Shown here piece by piece: positions 1-5,193 of a DNA stretch of 7,611 nucleotides. Within the stretch, counting starts at the first letter, position 1; the number at the start of each line of letters is the position of its first letter. Both the position numbers and the translations under genes were made by a program. Under the pieces are notes generated by a model, which worked only from the letters and a program-made list of their open reading frames with translations, did no database searches and had not been told where the DNA came from. The DNA comes from Spirochaetales bacterium (GTDB lineage Bacteria; Spirochaetota; Spirochaetia; DSM-27196; SLST01). The stretch lies in NCBI GenBank assembly GCA_028284845.1, contig JANQQY010000565.1:1-7611 (forward strand). The letters run 5' to 3'.

Positions 1-199
1 AGAACGTGACATAGTTTTCGAGTGTTAGTCGTGTTGAGCCCTCTGCTGACGTAGAGGTAATCGTATCAAAAACGGAGAGTGCGGCCGGATAGATGATCAG
101 CAGCGTCATAACGATCAGCGGCGGCGCAACAAGTAAGTACGGCACGACCCGAGCAAAGCGTGAACGCGCCGGGCCGGTTGAATGTGTCAATTGAGCCAT
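1..199 (-). CDS. ABC transporter permease, N-terminal part (cut by window edge)
   Basis: This is the first 66 codons of an inner-membrane permease subunit of a binding-protein-dependent ABC importer. The translation starts MAQLTHSTGPARSRFARVV and continues into one strongly hydrophobic helix (about residues 18-42, PYLLVAPPLIVMTLLIIYPA), followed by a polar stretch ending LTLENYVTF. A short basic N-terminus, a 'LLVAPPL...IYP' first helix and a '(L)ENY..F' motif are typical of MalF/PotB-type permeases. The EAA loop that would contact the ATPase lies outside the window. The ATG at 197-199 has no recognisable Shine-Dalgarno sequence. The gene begins 47 bases after the stop codon of the binding-protein gene and follows a strong hairpin, so it is almost certainly the second cistron of the same operon. 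Substrate cannot be told from this fragment. Confidence 0.85.
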   Translation of the reverse strand, partial: MAQLTHSTGPARSRFARVVPYLLVAPPLIVMTLLIIYPAALSVFDTITSTSAEGSTRLTLENYVTF

Positions 200-214
200 G
201 GTGTGCAGGGGGAT

Positions 215-234
215 GGCGGCGCTATTGCGCCGCC
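215..234 (-). promoter_or_regulatory. Intercistronic hairpin between binding-protein and permease genes
   Basis: A perfect inverted repeat, GGCGGCGC-AATA-GCGCCGCC on the minus strand, has an 8-bp GC-only stem and a 4-base loop. It lies between the stop codon of the binding-protein gene (247-249) and the permease ATG (199). No T-run follows, so it is not a canonical intrinsic terminator. In binding-protein operons such as malE-malF, a stem-loop at this place protects the upstream message from 3' exonucleases or partly stops transcription, so that the binding protein is made in excess over the membrane parts. The same role is inferred here. Confidence 0.7.
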
Positions 235-246
235 GTTGCCCAGTTC

Positions 247-1509
247 CTACCGCTCGATTTCCGGGGCTACTGTGCTGTACCACCCTTCGATCACCGCGGG
301 ACCCCAGACTCCCGCAAACGACGGCACGTCGTCAGTGATGACGTCGTTGAAGTCCTCCTGAAGCTCGGACGGCAACGTGTCCCAGCTGACTGCCGGGAAC
401 CCCCCGATCACACGCACGACCGACTCCTGCGCTTCCGAGCTCAACAGGAAGTTGGCAAGCGCCAACGCTCCGTCGAGATTCGTCGCATTGGCTGGGATCG
501 TGGAGGAGGCGTAGCCACCAACCATCGGCAGATCGTCAAGCTGAATGAAACGAGTGTTCGGCGGCAGCAACCCAAGCCCACGAGCCTGAAGTGCCTGATC
601 GGACCAGATCGTCGTCATCGTGATGACCTCATCGGTGAGCAGACGAGTCACTGAGGCCGCGCCCGAAGGATAGGCGCCGTCATCAAAGAGGAATGGCTCT
701 ATCTCGTTCAACATCTCCCACGCTTCTGCGTAGAACTCTTCGTTGATCGCGTCGATATCGGCCCGTGAGAGCTCGCCGGTTCCAAAGCGTTCGGCGAATG
801 CCTCAACCGTGAAGACATCCGGATTCAGGTCGTTCGCCTGAAGGATCGCACGGGTGACGAAGTTCCGACCTGCACCGGTCGTGTCCGGGCGCGGATAGGT
901 GAACTCGCCGGGAAACTCCTTGATCCAATCCATCAGCTCAGGGAAGGTGCTTGGGACGTATTGCGCCGGAAGTTCGATGGTTCCGGCAGGTACTTCTCCG
1001 CGCTCGATCAGGATGTTCAGCAACCGGTCGGCGTTGTACGCGAGAATGACCTGCGAACCGCGATATGGAATGTCGAATCCAGTGCTTCCTGCAATGACCG
1101 CGTCGATCGCATTCGAGATGTTCGGCACGTTGTCATTCGTGATCTCCAGCCAAAGCCCGTCGTCAAGCGCGCCAATCGGCTCCAGTGGATTCCACGTTTC
1201 GAAGAAGGAGACAATAGGGTCGTTGTCCGTCTGAAGCGCCGCGTAGGCTCGATCAGCGATCGGACCGTTGCCGCCTGCTCCCTCGGCTCCCGTGTGAACC
1301 AAGTTCAACTCATACTCCGGGTTGGCCGCCTCAAACAGCGGTTTGAGATGATCGGCGTACCAATCAAAGATGTTGGTGTCCGACGCGATCATCACGTCGA
1401 CCACGGTACGCCCATCTTCAGCTTCAGCGCCACCGGTCGCGAAAGCGACGCCGGAGATAGACCCAATAAGAATGATGCTCAATACGGACAACACGTGTGT
1501 GCGTCTCAT
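247..1509 (-). CDS. ABC transporter extracellular substrate-binding protein
   Basis: This 420-residue exported protein is the ligand-capturing part of an ABC importer acting in the periplasm. Residues 1 to about 25 form a Sec signal peptide (MRRTH, hydrophobic core LSVLSIILIGSISGV, likely cleavage after AFA), with no lipobox cysteine. The mature start TGGAEAED is of a style frequent in spirochaete binding proteins. The rest has family-1 binding-protein character: a first lobe starting VVDVMIASDTNIFDWY, an IPYRGSQVILAYNADRL hinge-like segment, and SSEAQESVVRVIGGFPAV near the C-terminus. The segment PGEFTYPRPDTTG recalls YnjB-like (COG4134) proteins, but the substrate is not determined. Length is normal. 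An AGAGGAGT ribosome site lies 5 bases before the ATG, which supports this start. The partial permease follows downstream in the same operon. Confidence 0.93.
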   Translation of the reverse strand: MRRTHVLSVLSIILIGSISGVAFATGGAEAEDGRTVVDVMIASDTNIFDWYADHLKPLFEAANPEYELNLVHTGAEGAGGNGPIADRAYAALQTDNDPIVSFFETWNPLEPIGALDDGLWLEITNDNVPNISNAIDAVIAGSTGFDIPYRGSQVILAYNADRLLNILIERGEVPAGTIELPAQYVPSTFPELMDWIKEFPGEFTYPRPDTTGAGRNFVTRAILQANDLNPDVFTVEAFAERFGTGELSRADIDAINEEFYAEAWEMLNEIEPFLFDDGAYPSGAASVTRLLTDEVITMTTIWSDQALQARGLGLLPPNTRFIQLDDLPMVGGYASSTIPANATNLDGALALANFLLSSEAQESVVRVIGGFPAVSWDTLPSELQEDFNDVITDDVPSFAGVWGPAVIEGWYSTVAPEIER

Positions 1510-1797
1510 AATAGACTCCTCTGCATTTTGGTTTCATCGGGATTGGCATGCTCTACCCGACGAGCAAACAATCGGAACGGATCGTGAGCGCAGAGTATGA
1601 AACCTGTTAGAAGTCAGTGAGATTGGCTCAGCCCCATCGGGGATGAACGCCGTTTACTAACGAAACACTAATCTACGAAGATCGTTTGACAGTGGAGACT
1701 CGAGTGCATGGGAAGCTCGTTTCCCGGGTCGTGAACCTGTGGATCAGGATGGGCATTTTCTGTGCCAATCCGGTAATCGCTCGTGCGGGATATTCGG
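1510..1797. other. Intergenic region upstream of the ABC operon
   Basis: This stretch of 288 bases has no convincing gene on either strand. It must contain the promoter of the ABC operon, but no minus-strand -35/-10 pair stands out. A weak hairpin at about 1711-1726 (GGGAAG-CTCG-TTTCCC, one G-T pair) lies 71 bases beyond the stop of the 1798-2331 gene. It lacks a T-run, so it is only a poor terminator candidate. A second short repeat, CCCC-ATC-GGGG, lies near 1633-1643. Confidence 0.5.
1515..1522 (-). promoter_or_regulatory. Ribosome binding site of the binding-protein gene
   Basis: AGAGGAGT on the minus strand is separated by 5 bases (CTATT) from the ATG at 1509. It is the strongest Shine-Dalgarno match in the window and fixes the start codon, giving a complete signal peptide. 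Confidence 0.85.
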
Positions 1798-2331
1798 TCA
1801 ACCCCACGCCACATCGATCGCGATCTTCGGTATTCGTTCTTTCAAGAACGTCGTGGCTCTAGAAACGACGTCACCCGGGAAGTCGTTTGGGTGCCGATGA
1901 TTGAATCGTTCGCAGAACTCTCGGCTCAACGGGTCGATGGGAACATTCTTGATGGAGTAGGTCCACGACGGACTCGTGGCCCTGCCGGCGCGCTTGTAGT
2001 TGGTCAGGAATGACGTCAGAGGCTCGAGTCCGTACGCGTCGAAAGCAGAAACTCCATCGCTTGCGAACACGTGAATACCCCGCATCCCCTTTGCCGGGAT
2101 GATCATTCGAGCGGCGTACTCCTTTCCGATGTTTGTCCGGAGGAAGACTCCACAGAGCACATGACAGGCACCCGCACAGAAGAACTCTATATCCGGGCGA
2201 GCCCACGTTCGCTCTGGCTCACGCTTTTCCGCTTCGGATCGTAGGATCAATGCCCGCGGAGTAGATGATGGACCGTGCATGTCAGAACACTTGATCTGAT
2301 CATCTCCTCTCCGGTCGTGGAACCGCGCCAT
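1798..2331 (-). CDS. Hypothetical protein with Cys-His-Asp pattern
   Basis: This 177-residue soluble protein is not assigned to a named family. There is no signal peptide or membrane segment. The centre shows three spaced motifs: FFCAGACHVLCGVFL (Cys56-His57), MRGIHVFASDG (His87) and SAFDAYG (Asp98). The order 'GxCHxL ... HVxx.DG ... xDAxG' is what a papain-like or transglutaminase-like cysteine hydrolase core looks like, with the cysteine at the start of a helix and the His and Asp on following strands. That reading is inference. The C-terminal third (REFCERFNHRHPNDFPGDV) is polar. The ATG at 2331 has only a weak ribosome site; Met18 at 2280 is an alternative. It starts 14 bases after the VOC gene stop and is probably co-transcribed with it. 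Confidence 0.65.
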   Translation of the reverse strand: MARFHDRRGDDQIKCSDMHGPSSTPRALILRSEAEKREPERTWARPDIEFFCAGACHVLCGVFLRTNIGKEYAARMIIPAKGMRGIHVFASDGVSAFDAYGLEPLTSFLTNYKRAGRATSPSWTYSIKNVPIDPLSREFCERFNHRHPNDFPGDVVSRATTFLKERIPKIAIDVAWG

Positions 2332-2345
2332 ATCATTCGCTCGCT

Positions 2346-2744
2346 CTACGAGACATTGGTCTTGTTCGCGAAGAGTTCGATGCAGTAGCCGTTCGGATCT
2401 TCAACGATGGCACTGCGAAACTCCTTCTGATCGATCCACACGATGTCCGATTGGTCTGGAAACTCCGAGCCGATTTTGTCGAGGACATCTGAAGCAACCT
2501 CGAAGCCGATGGTGTGAATGCAGAGCTGCTGCTCTGGATCCGCAAGAGGCGCATTTGGATCTTGCGCCTGCGACAGAATGAGTTCGACTCCGTTGACCGA
2601 GATCAGTACACCTCCTTCAACGTCGTACCGTCGGGAAAAACCGAAGTGCTCTGCATACCACGATAGGGAGGACGCGAGATCTCTCACCATCAAGTTGATG
2701 GCATTCATGTCAGCGATCGGCAGCATGTCATCGTGGTACACCAT
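2346..2744 (-). CDS. VOC family protein (glyoxalase/bleomycin-resistance fold)
   Basis: This cytosolic protein of 132 residues (from the ATG at 2744) has the vicinal-oxygen-chelate fold, built from two beta-alpha-beta-beta-beta modules. Module one: AINLMVRDLASSLSWYAEHFGF, then VLISVNGVELILS. Module two: IHTIGFEVASDVLDKI, then AIVEDPNGYCIELFANK. 'DPNGYxIEL' is the usual family signature. Of the four normal metal ligands, Glu55, His77 and Glu123 are present, but the first-strand His is Asn17. Metal binding may therefore be altered, and the protein may be a binding or resistance protein rather than a glyoxalase. Reaction and substrate are unknown. The frame is open back to a TTG at 2816, but the residues there are not VOC-like. 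ATGs at 2744, 2726 and 2708 are all possible and none has a good ribosome site; 2708 fits the fold most tightly. Confidence 0.88.
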   Translation of the reverse strand: MVYHDDMLPIADMNAINLMVRDLASSLSWYAEHFGFSRRYDVEGGVLISVNGVELILSQAQDPNAPLADPEQQLCIHTIGFEVASDVLDKIGSEFPDQSDIVWIDQKEFRSAIVEDPNGYCIELFANKTNVS

Positions 2745-2841
2745 CTCTCGGTGATGGTCTACGCGGGACGGCTTTCGCGGTCTGCGCCTCCAAATCAGCG
2801 ATTCTCTCGTCCACAAGATGTTGAGGTTGATCCGCGTGAGA

Positions 2842-3384
2842 CTATCGGTTCTTTACCAGACGGTAGCGGACGAGATCGTACAGGACAACGACGCAAAAAA
2901 TAGAGTGCGGCCACGGCGGCACCCGCGAACGGTACGAGGGTTGGCGGAATATCAGAGAGTAGTAGTTTCAGGGCAACACTGAGTAGAGCGAATCCAAATG
3001 CGAGCTAAGTTTGATACTTGTTATCCTTCGCGCACTCAACGAATAGGATGACCGCGAAGATGGTGACATAGAGCCGGTGGCATCGCCCGTTCCGGATCCG
3101 ATGAAGGTCCAGCTACCCGCGGGGTCGTACGTCGATATCTGAACGACTCTCCAGAAGCTCGAATCGCGAATCGTCGTTAGCCAGAAGAAGAGAGCAAACG
3201 CTAGCAGAATGACCACGGAGTCTGACCACAGTGCTTCAAGAAGGCGGTTGTGCCTGGTCAACGTTATGAGATTGAGAAAGGTGATAAGGAGGGAGAAACC
3301 TGCTGGGATATATCCAACGGCCCGTTGGAGTGGGTATGAGTCCTCCGACGCGAGGGCGCGTACCGTCCGCGATCTCGTCTTCAT
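2842..3384 (-). pseudogene. Decayed multi-pass membrane protein gene
   Basis: Joining frames on the minus strand gives one membrane protein of about 180 residues. Frame one starts at the ATG at 3384 and carries helix 1 (VGYIPAGFSLLITFLNLITL) and helix 2 (SVVILLAFALFFWLTTI). Reading then has to shift between about 3110 and 3070 into a second frame with helix 3 (RLYVTIFAVILFVEC). That frame meets an in-frame TAG at 3005-3007, beyond which helix 4 (LAFGFALLSVALKLLL) and the start of helix 5 (LVPFAGAAVAALYF) continue uninterrupted. At the run of six A bases at 2895-2900 reading returns to frame one, giving CVVVLYDLVRYRLVKNR and a TAG at 2842-2844. Hydrophobicity continues through all three lesions, which argues for a broken gene and not chance ORFs. 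The family is not recognised. Sequencing error could explain one of the frameshifts. Confidence 0.65.
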
Positions 3385-3568
3385 TCGACAACGGTACCTG
3401 ATCCGGAGGGCGTCTACAACGCAGTGATCGTTCTTCTAAAGTAGGCCTCACTGGAGGTGCAAGACCGACGTGTACGAAACTCCGCGGGGTCGGTTCAACC
3501 GTGGTGGAGGGGTAGGGGAGCCCCGATCGATATCGATGCGGATCGCCGCGCTTCTCGAAACGTTCACG
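3385..3568. other. Non-coding stretch downstream of the toxin-antitoxin module
   Basis: No supported gene lies here. It contains GGGG-AG-CCCC (3515-3524) and, next to it, a perfect 12-base palindrome ATCGATATCGAT (3526-3537). Either might end the leftward toxin-antitoxin transcript, but neither is followed by a T-run. Confidence 0.4.
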
Positions 3569-3898
3569 TTATGTCGTCAGTGCGATGCGTCGGCGAGATG
3601 TTGCGACACACGAGAGGCGGTCTACGTCGTTGAAGTCGTGCGTCTGGAATCGGTCCGGTTCGGCCTTTAGCGCCGCCCAGTTGAACGAATACTTCTCGAT
3701 CTCAGGCCAGTCTTGGGGGAAGAACACGCGGAAGTGGCCTCCGATGGCAGGTTTTCCGTCATGGTAACTCTCAGTTTCTATCGCAAGTAGCGCGCTGTGC
3801 GCAGGGAGAACCCTGCCAACAAAACCCGGAGTATGGTGCCGAATGTGTTCACGGTCGTTCGAGACGTGGATCAATCTGCAACTGAACGTGATCACCAA
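3569..3898 (-). CDS. Possible small ORF overlapping the 3' end of the RES toxin gene
   Basis: This reading frame of up to 109 residues is not recognised as any family. The middle looks like real protein: LPAHSALLAIETESYHDGKP, then IGGHFRVFFPQDWPEIEKYS and FNWAALKAEPDRFQTHDFND, with sensible codon choice. The first 20 residues, which lie over the RES gene, look less natural. There is no ATG with a ribosome site; candidate starts are TTG 3898 and GTG 3895, which lie inside the toxin gene, or an internal codon. It could be a third cistron of the toxin-antitoxin operon, translated by coupling, or the remnant of an older gene truncated when the module was inserted. No function can be proposed. Confidence 0.4.
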   Translation of the reverse strand: MVITFSCRLIHVSNDREHIRHHTPGFVGRVLPAHSALLAIETESYHDGKPAIGGHFRVFFPQDWPEIEKYSFNWAALKAEPDRFQTHDFNDVDRLSCVATSRRRIALTT

Positions 3899-4319
3899 TT
3901 CTCACCGAATCAAAGTCCGGGTGTGCAGGATTCATGAGGTAGTTTGTCTCTCCCGGCACCACCACGCTTGGAACACCAAGTACCGCTGATTGTGCTTCGT
4001 TTACCCAATTGTCACCGACGCTCATCGACGCAACGGTCGGTGCCTGCGAGTCCCACCCACGTGGTAGGTCGGCTTGTTCCAATTTGACAAGCAGGTTGTC
4101 CGGGAAGTCCGCCGCGATGTAGGAATAAAGGCTCGACAGAACTCGGTAGTCGTCTAGGTGCGCCATTATCTCAAGCATCGCCAGCGAGAGAGAGCCGGCG
4201 ACGTACACGACACGCGTACCCTTGCTGTTCCACCGACCGCCATGCAACCACGCACCTTCGCCGTCGAATGCGTTGGCGACTCTCCTCGTCTTGACAATTC
4301 GATACGCCCGACAGGTCAG
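3849..4319 (-). CDS. RES-domain toxin of a type II RES-Xre toxin-antitoxin system
   Basis: This 156-residue protein is one complete RES domain. Characterised members (MbcT of Mycobacterium tuberculosis, the Pseudomonas putida RES toxin) remove cellular NAD+ and arrest growth. Visible hallmarks: RAYRIVKTRR at the N-terminus; AFDGEGAWLHGGRWNSKGTR with the conserved Arg29 of GGRWN; VVYVAGS (Tyr39); LAMLEIMAHL (Glu50); a W89-containing LPRGWD; and VPSVVVPGETNYLMNPAHPD near the end. The Arg, Tyr and Glu positions match residues important for activity in the family, so the toxin looks intact. In this frame no ATG, GTG or TTG lies between the upstream in-frame stop and residue 25. The CTG at 4317-4319, which overlaps the antitoxin TGA as CTGA, gives exactly the family's usual length. 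A TTG at 4247 would delete the Arg-Tyr N-terminal strand and is unlikely. Confidence 0.9.
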   Translation of the reverse strand: MTCRAYRIVKTRRVANAFDGEGAWLHGGRWNSKGTRVVYVAGSLSLAMLEIMAHLDDYRVLSSLYSYIAADFPDNLLVKLEQADLPRGWDSQAPTVASMSVGDNWVNEAQSAVLGVPSVVVPGETNYLMNPAHPDFDSVRIGDHVQLQIDPRLERP

Positions 4320-4909
4320 GTGAACACCCCGTCGGATATACGAGATAGGAGGTCCTCCACTTCAGATGCCCCAGTGTCAGTATCGCAACACTCAATTGGC
4401 CTAAGACCACCGAGCGCACGCTTGGGAGTGGAGAACCATCGACGGGCGGCCTCGAGGTCTTCGAAGACCTCTACTGCTTTCTGAAATGCGGATGCCACTC
4501 GGAAGATTCGGTCAGATTCATCCGGCTTGAACCGTTCCCGACGCGAAACAGTCCGCGCCGATATCTCCGTGACTTCTGATAGCTCTTTTGCGGACGTATC
4601 GATCGCGACTTTGACGCGCTCAAAGGCCGATCTTGGCAGCCCGGCCTTTATGGTCGAGCGCAAGAGACTGAACACAGGCTCCTCTGTCACTGTGACACGC
4701 CCGATTAGGTTTCCGATGAGGGATACATAGTGGCCGAACGAATCGCCAGTCTTGTCTATGACCCAGACATTCTTCCGTGAGAGGCGCCTGTTCAGCAACT
4801 GGATCCACTGGCGCTGACTCTCGTCAACCGACTTGAGTGAATCGGCTAGAGTGACCAGCTCAACAGTGCCGGCAGTGGATGTATTCTTCTCAGTGCTCGT
4901 AGTTGCCAT
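4316..4909 (-). CDS. Xre/MbcA/ParS-family antitoxin (DUF2384) with N-terminal extension
   Basis: This 197-residue DNA-binding antitoxin is the partner of the RES toxin encoded downstream. Residues about 108-126 (KELSEVTEISARTVSRRER) form the Xre-like helix-turn-helix. Residues about 132-197 form the toxin-binding domain: SDRIFRVASAFQKAVEVFED, AARRWFSTPKRALGGLRPIE, and the ending EVEDLLSRISDGVF. In this family the C-terminal helices block the toxin's active site and the complex represses its own operon. Family members are usually about 140-150 residues, so the first 60-70 residues here (including LADSLKSVDESQRQWIQLLN and RKNVWVIDKTGDSF) are extra and unrecognised. The ATG at 4909 sits at the predicted transcription start. 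The frame stays open further upstream, but no coding character is visible there. Its TGA overlaps the CTG start of the toxin gene. Confidence 0.9.
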   Translation of the reverse strand: MATTSTEKNTSTAGTVELVTLADSLKSVDESQRQWIQLLNRRLSRKNVWVIDKTGDSFGHYVSLIGNLIGRVTVTEEPVFSLLRSTIKAGLPRSAFERVKVAIDTSAKELSEVTEISARTVSRRERFKPDESDRIFRVASAFQKAVEVFEDLEAARRWFSTPKRALGGLRPIECCDTDTGASEVEDLLSRISDGVFT

Positions 4910-4913
4910 ATGA

Positions 4914-4922
4914 CTATGATAG
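4914..4922. promoter_or_regulatory. Candidate autoregulatory operator over the -10 box
   Basis: The 9-base inverted repeat CTAT-G-ATAG covers the -10 hexamer of the antitoxin promoter. A regulator bound here would exclude RNA polymerase, as expected for autorepression by the antitoxin. The repeat is short, so it is a candidate only. Confidence 0.35.
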
Positions 4923-4945
4923 AGACGCCAAATGGCAGGTGTCAA
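4916..4945 (-). promoter_or_regulatory. Sigma-70-type promoter of the toxin-antitoxin operon (leaderless)
   Basis: On the minus strand TTGACA (4940-4945, perfect -35) is followed after 18 bases by TATCAT (4916-4921, -10, five of six consensus bases). Only six bases separate the -10 from the antitoxin ATG, so transcription should start at or next to the A of that ATG, giving a leaderless message. This agrees with the absence of a Shine-Dalgarno sequence. Confidence 0.8.
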
Positions 4946-4964
4946 GCATTGAAGGCTGGGCGGT

Positions 4965-4980
4965 GCCGAGATCGCTCGGC
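4965..4980. promoter_or_regulatory. Inverted repeat upstream of the toxin-antitoxin promoter
   Basis: GCCGAG-ATCG-CTCGGC is a perfect 6-bp stem with a 4-base spacer, placed 19 bases upstream of the -35 box. It could be a second operator for the Xre antitoxin. A terminator role is less likely because no T-run follows on either side. Confidence 0.4.
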
Positions 4981-5193
4981 TGGCAAGGACTGATACACTG
5001 GCGCTGGCATGAGAGACTGTACCGCAGGCGTTGGCGGTCAGTTCAATCACTCGCCGGCACAACACGAGACGCGCATGCGCCTGGAGCTCGACGATGACTC
5101 TGCAAGACTCCGGAACGAAGGCCAATGGAGCTGTGCGACTGAACACCTCCGCGACATCGAAGCAAGTTCGTCGTGTCTCGCGTCAGAGTAGTA
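4981..5193. other. Non-coding stretch between the 5194-6219 gene and the toxin-antitoxin operon
   Basis: No gene can be supported. Several short frames are open on both strands, including a plus-strand ATG near 5073 (MRLELDDDSARLRNEG), but none has a ribosome site or family resemblance. A 10-base palindrome, GTAGTACTAC, overlaps the stop codon of the gene to the right (5188-5197). Confidence 0.4.

Noticed and set aside
160..654. Open plus-strand frame of 164 codons
   Set aside because: It is antisense to the binding-protein gene, is rich in Arg and Pro, and has no family resemblance.
1686..1715. Perfect TTGACA on the plus strand
   Set aside because: No acceptable -10 follows at 16-19 bases and no plus-strand gene lies downstream.
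3526..3537. Perfect palindrome ATCGATATCGAT
   Set aside because: A single 12-base palindrome without a nearby promoter or partner copy is not enough to call an operator or attachment site.
4807..5005. Repeated 11-mer CACTGGCGCTG at about 4807 and 4995
   Set aside because: Only two copies, one inside coding sequence; likely chance.
3385..5193. Integron cassette array with attC sites between the small minus-strand genes
   Set aside because: The mix of small accessory genes suggested it, but no paired RYYYAAC/GTTRRRY core sites were found in the gaps.
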